DNA from: Ichthyophthirius multifiliis
Lineage: Eukaryota > Ciliophora > Oligohymenophorea > Hymenostomatida
Direction of reading: 5' to 3'
Length of the DNA stretch: 64,000 bases
Assembly (NCBI RefSeq): GCF_000220395.1
Contig: NW_004086059.1
Location: 124,001-188,000 of the forward strand
The stretch's first letter is position 1. Each line of letters opens with the position of its first letter. Positions 27,890 to 39,877 of this stretch are shown here, in pieces. Made by a program: the position numbers and the translations under genes. The notes below the pieces were generated by a model. It saw only the letters and a program-made list of their open reading frames with translations, was not told where the DNA came from and did no database searches.

Positions 27890-28935
27890 TCAATTATTAT
27901 TACTTTTATCATTTTTATCATTTTTATCTTTTTCATCATATTAACCATCAATGTATTTTATATCTTCCAATTTTTTTTCTTATCAGTGTTTTCTATATGG
28001 TCTAAGTCTAAAACATGCTCATTAAACTCATCTCCCATAATAATAAATTTACCCTTGAATAAAATAATATCACCTTCAGTAATTTAATTTAAAGTATCTT
28101 AATATTATTAATGTATTAAGTATTCTACTTTTAAAGCCAAATCAGGGCTTCCTATTGCAGAGTCAGAAGGTTCCATTTTCACTTTTATAAAATAGAATTG
28201 ATTAGAATTCATAAATTTAGGAGGTTTGTTTAAAAATGACATAAAGACTCCTTGCCATTTAACAATATTTTATAAATAAACTTTGTTAAAATTGCTCTTT
28301 GCGCGAAGTTCATTACTTAAATAAACATCTTTTCCACAATTATTTACATATTCTTACCAGCTACTAGTTATAATATCTTTTTTAAATTTATTATTTGCCA
28401 TTTTATTTTACAAATATTTTTTTTTTACTGTTTTAAGGTAAATTAGAAGCATTCTGTTCTATATTATTTAATCCAAATGCATATTATCTGTAAGTAAATA
28501 TAATTATTAATAAAGTAAGAATTATATATGCATATTTCCTAGATAAAATTACTGCACATGAACCAAATCTGAAATTCAAAACCTTTTTGTTTTAATATAA
28601 AATAAAATATTTAAAAAAATAAATAAATAAATTACCTAATCACTTAAAGATGGTATACTAAATAAATTATGTTTTTATATTATTTGATCACAGTCATAAC
28701 ATCTTTTAGCTATCATTTATGTTGATTATATTATTATTGGAATTATGAAAATAGACCAAAACTAAAAAAAAAAAACTGCTGCTATTGATATTACATATGT
28801 TGGTATTGATGCTTCTTTTTAATATATTGATTCACTTCTTGACCCGCAATATGGACAACTTTTTATTTGCTATTGTATTTGTTGTTCTTACTCTTCTTCA
28901 TTATCACTTTCTTCTACTTCATCTTTATATTTCAT
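27890..28935 (-). CDS. Membrane protein with zinc-ribbon N-terminus and OB-like C-terminal domain
   Basis: ATG 28935 starts an acidic head, then CPYCGS, a hydrophobic segment of about 25 residues (YVISIAAVFFFQFWSIFIIP) and CYDCDQ. Paired CxxC motifs around a hydrophobic stretch resemble LITAF-type membrane-inserted zinc ribbons. After an intron (near 28581-28634) comes a second membrane segment (YAYIILTLLIIIFTY). A soluble C-terminal domain follows (SSWQEYVNNCGKD, VKWQGVFMSF, EGDIILFKGKF) whose pattern recalls the OB-fold end of wolframin. It ends with an acidic Asp/Lys tail at TGA 27892-27890. Two one-base shifts are needed, both at T homopolymers (28417-28426 and 27971-27978), which points to sequencing error. 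The OB-fold reading is tentative. Confidence 0.58.
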
Positions 28936-29332
28936 TTTTTTTTAAAAAAAAGTTATAATATATTATTTGCTTTAAGAAAATATCTTTTTTTTTTTATTGC
29001 TAAAATATGTATAAAGATTATAATTTTTTTTTTATTTTTTTTTTGAAGAAATAAAATAATATTTAATTTTATTATTAAAAATATATAATATAATGATTTT
29101 TTCACATATTAATGTAAAATAATAAAAACTTTATTATTTATTTTTAAAAAAGCAAATATAAATTTTTTAATTTATTCCATTTAAAAAAATAATAATATTT
29201 AAATTTAAAAAATTAATAAAAAAGCAAAAGAAAATAAAAAGCGAAAAAAAAAAAAAAAAAAATATTTTACGTTACAAAAAATAATAAAAAAAACAAACTA
29301 TAACCTAAATAGAAAGAATAACAAAAAAATAT
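28936..29332. other. Divergent intergenic spacer
   Basis: About 400 bp of A/T-rich sequence between divergently oriented genes, with a 19-A run near 29252. No gene seen. Confidence 0.6.
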
Positions 29333-30854
29333 ATGAGTACTCCATCAATGAATATAATATCTCCACGTATATCATAAATATCACAATAAGAATAATACTA
29401 ATATTAACATCTTTAATAACCACTAAGCGCTTCAAACTAATAATAATCATAATAAGTATCTTAAATATCATAATCAAATATGAAAAAAATGATTCCTTTA
29501 GATAGTCCTGAAATCCATAATACAAATGAATTATATACAATGGGAAATAATGTTGGATTATAAAATCGTTTAGATATAATAGAAGGTAATCTAAATAGAG
29601 TTTGTAATTAACATGATGCATTAATGCCTTTGTTAGGCTTATTAGAAACAGTGCCTAAAATTAATAGTATAGAGTAAAATATAAAGACTGTATAGAAAAA
29701 AAGTGTTGAATTTGATTCTAAATTAGAAAAATTAGAAGCATAGATAAATATTAGTAAAAATTAATAAACTTTTGTATAAATAGAGAGAAATTTCAAATCT
29801 ACTTCTTAATCAGTAATTTATATTTTACTTATTTATTTTAAATAAATAAAAAATAGATTTCTTAAATAAAAACAGATTTAAAAGATATGTAATAAGCCCT
29901 TAATAATAATTAAAAAATCGCAGAAGTAAAAATAAAAGAAGATGCCTAGAATATATATAGAAATGTAGACGTTAAAATTGCCAAAAACAGAAAAGATATT
30001 CAAAATTTACTTGCAGAATTTAAAAACTAAATTTCATTATAATTAAAAAGAAACGAAGATATAGATTATGCATAAGTATAATACAAAACTGTCTAAAATG
30101 AAGATGTGAAGCGTTGTGTAAAAAAAAAATTGTTTTTAAAAATAAAAAAATATAAAAGCTTGATGGATATGTAGATGTTATTCATAAATAATATGAAGGA
30201 GATATGAGTAATTTATATAGAGAAATAGGAATGTTAAGGAGTGAATTAGAACTTTTACATGATAAAGCAAGAAGAGCTTAAATATATGAATAAATATCTC
30301 ATTTTCCAAAATAAATAAATGAAAGTGAAAAAAAAATAGCCATCGCTAATTTAGAATAACATGTATTTTTTTCAGAAATAGAAAAATTCGATAAAGAAAA
30401 TTAAGAAAGAATATTGTATGAAATAGATTGTTTGGAAGATAAAGTAATTTTATTAAAATAAAAATAAAAATAAAAATAAATAATATAGGTTTAATAAATT
30501 ATACATATTATTAATAATAATGGAAAACAATAAACTGATTTTGATAGTGAAATCGCTTTTCTTGAAGATAGACTTTTTTCTATGAAAAATTAAATACATG
30601 GAACTAAAAAAAAATATCTTATTGATGTCAGAAAAATAGAAGATAGACTCGAAAAGCTAATTATTTTAAAAGAATAAACTATTTCTAATGGACTAACTTC
30701 ACATTTTGTTTAATAGAATATTTAAGATATTGATTAATATCCTCATAGAATCGAATAATTAAATCATTCAATTAATTTAAATGTAGAATAATTGTAATCT
30801 AGATAAAAAGAAATTGATGAAAAATTAAATGCTCTTAAAGGTCTCAGATAATGA
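29333..30854 (+). CDS. Coiled-coil protein with Ser/Gln/Pro-rich head
   Basis: ATG 29333 opens a head rich in Ser, Gln and Tyr (MSTPSMNIISPRISQISQQE). A coiled coil runs to TGA 30852-30854, giving about 460 residues. Three short introns restore one frame: 29813-29856 (44 bp), about 30127-30168 (41 bp, donor after a Cys codon) and near 30443-30486. The rod has long heptad-rich stretches such as NLYREIGMLRSELELLHDKA and DRLEKLIILKEQ, with little proline. A non-helical Ser/Pro head plus rod is the layout of striated-fibre proteins like SF-assemblin, but I do not see a specific family signature, so that is only a possibility. Confidence 0.78.
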
Positions 30855-31357
30855 AATATAAGTATTTATAATGTTTTTTTTTTTTTGTTTATTTACTTTT
30901 ATTTTTTTTTTGTTTAAAATTTTTCTTTAATTTTAATTTACTAATTTTTTTAACTATTATAATATATATATATATATATATTTTAATTTTGAAATTGTTT
31001 TAATAATTATTGAATGTAAAAAATATCTAACTTTCTTTGTTTTTTTTTTTTTTTTTTTCTATAATTATTTTGACAATTATATGATTTTATAAAGTAAATA
31101 TTGACTTTAAGATTAAGAATAAAATTGGCTTATATAATTTAATACTATTAATAAAAAAAAGATATATTTAAGTAAATAAAGAAAGGCTAAAAGGTAAATA
31201 TTTCTTTCAAAAAGTAAAGAAAATATTTAAAATAAAAAATAATTATATATATTTTATAAAATAATTGCAATAAAAAAACAAAAGCACTATTAATTTATAT
31301 ATATGTATAATTTTAATTAAAAAAAAAACATATTTTTAGAAAATATATATAAATAAA
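30855..31357. other. Intergenic spacer
   Basis: T-rich then A-rich sequence with long homopolymers (for example at 31040-31058). No coding frame or RNA gene is supported. Confidence 0.6.
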
Positions 31358-32754
31358 ATGAAAACAACAAAAAAAGAAAAAAAAGTTAATTAATCTCCTC
31401 AAGACAAGCAAAAAAAAATTAAAAAAAGTTCTTTAAAAAAACATAAATCTCATAAAGCCGATTCACAGTAAACACCTCCTTAAAAAATAAAAAAAGCAGT
31501 TTAATTTAATTTAAACGAAAACAAACAATATGAAATAGAATCCAAAAATTTAAAAAGCATAAATTTACTTTAATAATCCCAATCAAGAAAATGGAATTAA
31601 AAAATATATACAGAAATACCAAAAACAGGTAAATTTACAGACGAAGAAGCCTAAATATTAAAGCAAGCATTATGTAAATATGCATATGAAAAAAATTTAG
31701 ATGAAAAAAGTTTACTTAAACTAGTTTCTGCAGAAAAACCATAAAAAGAAACTCTAGGCGCATGGTCTTAAATAGCAGAATGTCTTCCTTATAGATCAGT
31801 ATAAAGCTGTCATGATTTTTGCCGAAGAAGATTTAATCCTAATAACTATGGAGGAAATTGGAATGAGTGTGAAACTTAATAATTAATAAAGCTAGTAGAA
31901 ATTCATGGTAGAAAATGGAAATTTATTGGTGAATAATTAGAAAGAACTGAATTAAATGTTAGAGATAAATATAAAGAAATAGGTATTTTTTTATAATAAA
32001 GACTTTTTAATTTATTATTAAATAACAATAACCAAAAAAAAAAAAAAAAAAAGGAGAAGATAATCATTCTTAAAGAAAAAAAGGTTTTTGGAAAATCTAA
32101 GAATTAGTTTTACTTTTGAAAAAAATATAGAAATTAAGTGGAATAAAAATATTAAAAAAAAGAAAAAAATTAAGAAATGAAATTGAAAAAAATGCAGAAA
32201 AGCTCAATGAAGAATCACTTAAATAATATAATAAAAATAAAAGAAAAAGAGATATTTTAGATTTGGATGCTAATACAACATTTTTATTAGCATTTATAAA
32301 TTACCCTGGTGTTTAAGAACTTTAAAATTAAGGATCTATTTAATGGACGTAAATTGCTGAAAAATTATAAACTAAATCTAAAGATGATTGCAGGAATAAA
32401 TGGGTTTAATTATAAAGATATATTTTCTTTTATGGAAAAAACTTCACTAGTGAAAGTGATGAAGATTTAGTTAGCCAGATAATAGAATAAGATGTAGAAA
32501 GCGAAGGAGAAATTGATTTCGATAAGATTTTTAATAATAAAAGTACTCAAGAAAATAAGGAAAGATGGAACATTATTAAAAAAAGAGGAGATTTTAAAAA
32601 AGAATTCCATAATGAGCTTTTATAAATAAAAAAATCTTTCGAAAAAAATCAACAAGATGGTGCAAGCTTATTAAAAAAAATAAAAACATAATAAAATGGT
32701 ATTTAAAATGAATTAGTTGAATTTTTCAAAAATAATTATTTACAAAAATCTTGA
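31358..32754 (+). CDS. Myb/SANT DNA-binding protein, REB1/DMTF1-like
   Basis: ATG 31358 begins a lysine-rich, probably nuclear-localised head. Several Myb/SANT repeats follow: one with KFTDEEAQILKQA, then GAWSQIAECLPYRSVQSCHD; another with NWNECETQQLIKLVEIHGRK and FIGEQLERTELNVRDKY. A third begins after the intron (GFWKIQELVLL), and a fourth has IQWTQIAEKLQTKSKDDCRN. The wording RSVQSC and VRDKY is typical of the REB1/TTF-I/DMTF1 Myb group, which binds specific sites in rDNA spacers and promoters. One intron, about 31985-32052, ends in a long A run, and the frame reaches TGA 32752-32754 after an acidic, coiled C-terminus. About 440 residues. The DNA target cannot be read from the sequence. 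Confidence 0.82.
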
Positions 32755-33886
32755 TTTGTTTTTGTTTTTTAAATCATGTTATTTTAGCTTTTTTTTAAAC
32801 TTCTTTACTTACAAAACAATCAAAATTCTACCTATATTTTTTTTAATTTATTTTAAATAAAAATATGTTTTTTTTAATTATTTAAGTGAATTTTTAATAA
32901 TCTTATCTCTGTATTTATTATCTTATTTATACTCATTATCTAGATATAAAAAAATTATTACTGGATTAATATTTTTTAATCTTGTGTTTTATTACTTTAA
33001 ATTTATTATATTTTATAATTTAAATCGCAAATATTATGAAAGTAAATATAAATAATTCTAAAATATATATCTGAGGTTTTTGGCTTTTTTATATGGTGAA
33101 AAAATTACTTAATAAATTTTTAATTTTTCTTAACTTTATTTAGAATAATTTCTATATTTGATTTTAATTTATAACATTTTTTTTATTTAAATTTTTATTC
33201 AAATTTTATTTCGAATTATCATCCTTTTTTTAATTCATAAGTATTTATTTATCATTTTTAATTATAATTATATACAAATAAAAAGTTAAATAAATAGTTT
33301 TTAATAGAAAAATAAAATTATTAATGTTTAATTTTTTAGTATATGATTCTTGAAGATAATATAAAATATATATATTAAATAATATTAAAAAAAAAAACTT
33401 AGTACAAATCTAATGAAAATTTATAAAAAAATTATAAAAGTCAAAAAATTTCTATATCTAAAATAATAATATAAATAAATTATTAAAATTTAAATATAAA
33501 AATGTTATAAATAATAATCTAAAATTATTAAAATATATATATAAAAAAAAAAAGATAAAAAAAAAAACTAAAATAAATATAAAATTAAAAATATAAAATT
33601 AAAATAAAAAATATATAAAATATAAAAAAAATATTAAATAAAAATATAAATATATAAATATATAAATATATATATTTATTTTTATTTATTTTATTTAATT
33701 ATATATTAATTTTTTTTTTTAATATATAATTTTATAATTGTACAATTTTTTATTTTTTTTATATATATAAAATAAAATTTTTATATAATAATTATATTTC
33801 ATTTTTAAAATGTATTTTTTAATTTTATTTAAAAAAAATTATTTAAACAAAATTCTATTTAATTAATATATTATAATATTTATATA
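32755..33886. other. Intergenic AT-rich region between convergent genes
   Basis: About 1.1 kb lying at the 3' ends of both neighbours, with long A/T runs and TA repeats near 33650-33680. No supported gene on either strand. Confidence 0.6.
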
Positions 33887-35794
33887 TCAATTTATATTCG
33901 ATTATTTCGAAATTGCTAATATAAAATTTCTATTATGCATTTAAGCTCTTAAATATTTTTCGCTTTTAATTTTTTAAATTTCAAATATTTCTTTTGGTTC
34001 GATTCCATCAAATCTTTAATCATTCATTTTTTGTATAAATTCTTATTCTCCAATATAGAAATCTTCATATACATCATTTCCAGTATTAGATTTAAAATCT
34101 TAAACGTAATAATAAGCCAATAACTTATCAGTCCCTGCTATAACAGTATTTTCATCAAAAGAAATATCTACAAATCTAATAGGATCTCTACTAAAAATGT
34201 TTTAAATATGAACACATTTTTCTTATTCTACATTAATTAAATCCCAAATTCTAATATCTCCATTTTCCTATCCAATAACCAAATAAGCTCCACTATATGA
34301 AATTTTCAAAGCAGTAATTTATGAAGCAAATTAAACACTCAATACACATTACGAAGTTTTAATTTTCCAAAACTTCACAACAAAATCCAATCCCGCAGTA
34401 ATTAAATGTGATAAAGAAAAGCTGAATTCTGCCAAAATAACATCCCTGGAATGCCCTACGAAAACCCTATGTGGATAAATAGAGTTCGTAGACCATATTA
34501 TAGCAGTATTATCAGCAGAACAAGAAGCAAAAAGGAAACCTTAATGTGCAAATTTACACTACCAAATTGTTGATAGATGTCCTTTGAAAATTTATATACA
34601 GACCACCATTCTTATATCCCATAAACGTATACTTAAATCCGTAGAAGAGGAAATAAAAAAATTTTCGTTGTATAAAATACTTAAAGAAGTTATAGTGTCT
34701 TCATGACCTTAGAATTTACTTTTTAATTTTATTAAAGGATCTTTTTAGCTAGTGTTTTGCATATTATCAAATATATTCTATATCATGCTTTGATTTTCAG
34801 AAAAACTTTCCTAATAATATAAATCATAAAGTAATATTTAGGAATCTTCGGTTCCACATAAAATTATATTTGAAGAACGACTTATTTCAATGCATGTAAT
34901 TATATCGTTAGCGTCATCTATTCTTATATTTAAGATATTAGGATAAGTATTTGGGTTGTCAAGATTTTTTCTTTCGAGAAAATCTTAAACCATAAGTGCT
35001 TTTTCTTTAATAGAGAAAACTAGATTTGAGTAAAGAGTTTAAGTAGAATTTACTTTTTCGTTTGAATTAGAAATTTCTTTTCTTTCATTTAAATAATCTA
35101 GGTGTTTGAAGGCTTTCTAAAAAGCAAGAATTTCATGCGCTTTGCTTGTTTTTTTCCTAAAAACTTCAAGTTTATGAAAAAAGTTTATTTCTTCATAATC
35201 TGTGAGTATGTCTAATTAATTTTAATCTTCATCTTCATCATCTTCTTATTTTTAATTATGAAAAGTTACATAATATTCATTATTTGGATAATTTTATTTA
35301 TCATATAAAGATTATGGTTATCTTTTTCTTATATTTTTTTCTATTATTTCACAACAATAATCTATTTAATGTCTATGAGAATTCATATAACATGTTAAAC
35401 TCTCAAACGCATATTAGGATATATTTATTTCTGGCTTTTTTTTTATTTCGTTTATTATTTCTTGTACTTTTTCGCTTTGGGAATATTGCTTTGAAATTAC
35501 AGATTAATATAAAATGTGAATTTGCTTTTTTATTTATAATGATATAAATGATTATTCTTATCCTTTTAAAAATAAACGAAATTATTAATGGATTTAAGGA
35601 ATTTATTATTAATTTTCCTCCTTTGAATTCGAAATGAATTTCAAAAAATCTATATAAGAATTCAAAATACAACGAAATATGACTTATTCTATGTCTTTTC
35701 GTGTTTGCATTAATGATGATTGCATCCATTTAGAAAATACGCTTATTTATCGAATTGCTGTTATTATTGTTTTTAGATTTTCGTTTTCTTACAT
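33887..35794 (-). CDS. TAF5: TAF5-like WD40 protein (TFIID/SAGA scaffold)
   Basis: ATG 35794 to TGA 33889-33887, read as a single exon of about 635 codons. The N-terminal segment (FSKWMQSSLMQTRKDIEQV, then a helical run with NSYIDFLKF) fits the TAF5 NTD2 domain, where a WI..SL motif opens a helical bundle. An acidic linker follows. WD repeats include GHEDTITSL, STDLSIRLWDI, FKGHLSTIW, SCSADNTAIIWST, VFVGHSRDV and GQENGDIRIWDL. The cluster IWST then FVGH is very like the TAF5 propeller (LWSTD then FAGH). TAF5 organises TAF6-TAF9 in TFIID and has a counterpart in SAGA. The C-terminal tail after the propeller is charged and unusual. Smaller open frames at 35284-35729 are shadows of this gene. 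Confidence 0.8.
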
Positions 35795-35913
35795 ATTTTA
35801 ATTTTTTTTTATTTTAAATATTAAAAATAAGAATGTTTTTTATATCTATTATATATAATATTTATTAAAATAATTTTTTATATAAATAAATAATACACAT
35901 ACATTAAAAATCT

Positions 35914-38172
35914 TCATTTTTTTTTCCTTTCTAAATATCTTTTTTTGGCTTCTTTAATTTTCTCTTCTCTATTTTAAACTTATTCTTTTTATTATTAAGC
36001 AAATTCAATTTTATTATTATTATTTTCATTTTCATTTTTACTTTTGTTTATTCCCGCCAACTTAAAGCAATCAATATTCTAAATAAACTCAATATAAGGT
36101 TTTATCCATTCAGGCTCTACCTTCGAAATCAATCTCATAACTCCTCTAACATTATTATTTCCACCTAATTCCGTAAATATTACATGCGGGGGGTATTATT
36201 CTTCAATTGAAAAGACACTAAAAGGATCTATATCGACTATATTTCCTTCTGGATATAACAATAAATACGTTCCATCTTACACATTTTATATTTTTCTCGC
36301 ACTATTATAATAAAAACCTGTAGTCAACGCCATTCTGAAAATTTCATCTTTTGTAAGTCCAAATTTTTAATTTTTAACATTGCTTTTATTTAAATATTTT
36401 TCATCCTATTTATTATTTCTTTTAGTTTCCTTATCTGCTTGTAAATAAAGCTAAAACAAAAAATCATCTTCATAGAATTCCCTACATTTATCAAAATTGA
36501 TAGTTTTTATTATATCTTTTAATTAATTTTCTATATTTTCAGTTTATTTAGCAGCTCTTACATTAATAAAAGGTACATTAAATCCTCTTTTCCATTCATC
36601 AATAATATTCAGCAACCCCCTATGATCTCCACTATCAACATCCATATATTTCTTTAAATTTTTTTCGAAAATTTTAAACTCATTCTCCCTAATTCTACTC
36701 GGTTTACTCCAAATATTTTCTGAAGAAAGTCCTGCGACTAACCTCAAAACATCATAATGACAATTCATAAAATATGAAGAGATCAAAGCCTTGGAATAAG
36801 AAGGTTCTAAAGGGAATTTATTCATTTCTAATCCCAATAAAGTCACAAATCCATCCTCTTTAATAGCTTTTAGAAATCTTAATTATTTTAAAGCTTAAAA
36901 AATTGCTTCTTTAGAAGGATGTTCCATATAATCGAAATTCAAAACATCATGAATTTGCATTGATTTTAAAGTCAAAATAACATTAGTTAACGAAACCCTC
37001 AAAATTTCCGGTAAAGTTTAATTTTTCATCTCTTCTTCATAAAACTTACTCGAATATAATCTCAAGCATTTTCCTTCTTAAGTTCTCCCAGCTCTACCAG
37101 TTCTTTAAATCGCCTAAACTTTCGAAATAGGAACAATTAGAAGAGCATCCATACCTGTTTTGGGGTTAAAGCATTTCTATTTTACGTATCCGCAGTCAAT
37201 TACAAAGCCTATATTATCAATAGTTAATGAAGTTTCGGCTATATTAGTTGAAAAAATTACTTTTCGGACATTTTCAGGAACCTTCTAAAACACTTATTAT
37301 TATTCTTCCTATTATAAAGACCCGTATAACGCAAAAATAAGCATTCCCGGAATCTCTCTTCCTTTACTTAGCAATTCTTGCAATTTTTCAATACAAAATT
37401 TTCTTGCTTTTTCACATTCTTCCGATCCAGTTAAAAAAACAAGAATATCCCCAGGTCCTTCATTTAAATGAATTCTCAAAACAGCTTTTACACTTTCATC
37501 GATTCTCTTATTCGCCAAACATGGTCCATATTTTATTTCAACAGGAAATGAATTTCCTTTCATTTTTAAAACAGGACAACTATCAAAAAATCTAGAAAAC
37601 TACTAAGTATTTAAAGTTGCGGAAGTAATAATTAATTTCAAAGATCCTTAACGATTTTTAGCCGCCTATTTTATTAAAGCGAACAAAATATCAGTAAAAA
37701 GACTCCTTTCATGGGCTTCGTCTAATATTACAATATGATATTTCATTAATAGGGGATCTTATAGACATTCTCGCACTAATATACCATCTGTCATGTATCT
37801 TAAATGAGTTTTTGATGATGTTTTATCATCAAATCTTATTGAATATCCTACTTCTGAACCTAATTCAACTCCTCTTTCAACACATATACGTTTTGCCATT
37901 GATATTGCGGCTACTCGGCGGGGTTGTGTGATTACTATTTTTAATTTTTGAAGATCTTATGACTGATTTATGTTATTTTTTTACTCATATTCTATTTATA
38001 ATTATTTTTATTATTCAAATAATTCGCTACTATCTAAAATGTATTATGGGAGTTAGGTTGACTTTCCTGAACCTGTGTCACCTGTGATAATTGAAAAAAA
38101 ATTATCTTTTATTATTTAAATTATTTTTTCTTTAAATTGGTAGATAGGAAGAGTTTTTCTGAATTCTTCCAT
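35914..38172 (-). CDS. DEAH-box RNA helicase
   Basis: A single exon of about 752 codons from ATG 38172 ([17 protein letters not shown]) to TGA 35916-35914. It shows all the expected motifs in order: [15 protein letters not shown], Ia [14 protein letters not shown], Ib [25 protein letters not shown], then [10 protein letters not shown] in RecA2. The HA2/winged-helix part follows ([23 protein letters not shown]) and the C-terminal OB domain. The tail is a lysine/glutamate-rich coil. The DEAH family unwinds RNA in splicing or ribosome assembly. The very short N-terminus makes it most like DHX35 or a Prp43-type enzyme; I cannot choose between them by eye. It starts about 100 bp from the neighbouring minus-strand gene. 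Confidence 0.9.
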
Positions 38173-38272
38173 TTTTAAATTTTTTTAAATATTTATTTAT
38201 TTAGATATAATTAAATTATTATATAAATTTGCTTTAATTAATTATTTTAATGTTTTTTTTATATATTAAAAA

Positions 38273-38989
38273 TCAATTCCTTATTCTTTCTTTTTAACTT
38301 TCCTATTTTTATAGAAAATTATTATTACTTCTACATGAGTCTTCTAAAAGTACAAATAGTTACTTTTTAATTAAACTATCTTATTTATTAATACTAGAAT
38401 TATGTATCTTTTTACACTAAAAACTGGTTTTTTTTATGAAAGATAATTATAAATTTGTTTTTTTAATTGTATTAATAATATTTCATTATATTTTTTAATT
38501 CTTGAACATCTTCTTTGATTATATTTTTATATTAATTAAAGATTTTCTTACTTATATATTTTTACGAATTTTTTACTAATTTTTTAAAATTTCTTCTATT
38601 TTTACTTTCTTCTATGAATATTCTTATTTCTTCTTCAGGTTTTTTTTTTGTTTAAAGTAATTATTAATTCACATAGTTTATCTATTTTTATGTCTTTTTA
38701 TTTTATTTTTTCTCTAAAAAAAATTTTACCATAATAAAAAGTTTGTTTTTTGCAAATATTTGGCTTATTCTAAAATATATATTTTTCTTCAGATATAATA
38801 ATGTATTTTTTTGCTTTACTTTTTTATGTTTCCTTTTCAATTTAATTTAATCTATCTTTTCCTTGAAAGATCCTTTATCTCTATTTTGAGTATGCCTTTT
38901 AAATAAATCTCTAAATTATCTAATTCTAATAAATATTTTTTAATTTAATATTAATCTTTATATTTCTAATTACTTTTATTTATCATCAT
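38273..38989 (-). CDS. Hypothetical Lys-rich protein, frame uncertain
   Basis: The minus strand encodes a highly basic, Lys/Glu/Gln-rich protein from ATG 38989 to about TGA 38275-38273. Pieces are coding-like (YKDQYQIKKYLLELDNLEIY, KIDKLCELIITLN, PEEEIRIFIEESKNRR), but they fall in different frames, so at least one intron or frame error is unresolved. A poly-A stretch near 38649 is one likely break. No domain is recognised. The start could lie further upstream, because the minus strand around 39030-39140 also carries an open frame. Confidence 0.42.
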
Positions 38990-39427
38990 GGTATTTATTT
39001 GATTTTTTAGGCTAACTAACTTATAAAACATGTTTTTTATTAATTCAAAAATGCTTAAAAGTATTTTTGATAAATTATTATTTGTAAATATTATTTTAAA
39101 AAAAATTATCAACAAAAACAAAAAATTCAATAAAAGATGGATTATGAAATTCTTTTTATTGTTATTTGATAATATATCAAAAATAATAAAAAATAATAAA
39201 AAAAATCAATAAATAATATATCTATTTCTATTAAATATGTTATTTCGCTAGTTTTTGTTAAATAAAATGAATGATTAATATTTTTATATATTTAAAATAG
39301 TATCTTTATATAAATTTTTAATATTAAATGATAAATTTATATATGGCAATTAAAATTAAATATAAATGTTTATTTTATATTAATTTATATTTTTATTATA
39401 TTAAAATTAAAATTAATTTTAAAATAA

Positions 39428-39476
<49 letters not shown>

Positions 39477-39877
39477 TTGTGTGATGTATTATTTTTCTCT
39501 AAATTATATTTTATCTTCTTTTAATTTTTTTTTTTTCCAAAAGTAATCTTAATATATTTATAAATTTGAAACTAATGTATTTATATAAAATCAAAACATA
39601 CATCAATCAAAGTAAAAATTAAATGAATAAATAAATAATTAATGAAATTAATATAAAAATAAATAATTATTTATATTTATATAATATTTTTAAGTTATTA
39701 CGTAATTATATATTTACGTAATTCAAATTTGATAATAATCCTAATAATAATAAATAATAAATCCTATTAATTTATCCGATTTCAATATATATAAAAAAAA
39801 TAAACATAAAAATAAACTTTTTTTTATAATTAAAAAAAATACCAATAAATTATATATTAATCTTATTTTTAATAAAA
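38990..39877. other. Divergent intergenic region
   Basis: About 900 bp of AT-rich sequence with a 40-bp TA run. The weak plus-strand frame at 39030-39212 is Lys/Ile/Phe-rich with no sign of a protein family. It probably holds promoters for the genes on both sides. Confidence 0.55.
39433..39472. repeat. (TA)20 dinucleotide run
   Basis: An uninterrupted TA repeat in the spacer upstream of the bZIP gene. Confidence 0.92.

Noticed and set aside
29298-29621. Minus-strand hydrophobic 107-codon ORF
   Set aside because: Antisense to the Ser/Gln-rich head of the plus-strand coiled-coil gene; its hydrophobicity only mirrors Gln/Asn/Lys codons.
35403-35729. Minus-strand 108-codon basic ORF
   Set aside because: Out of frame with TAF5, whose frame from ATG 35794 continues through the same interval and connects to the WD repeats.
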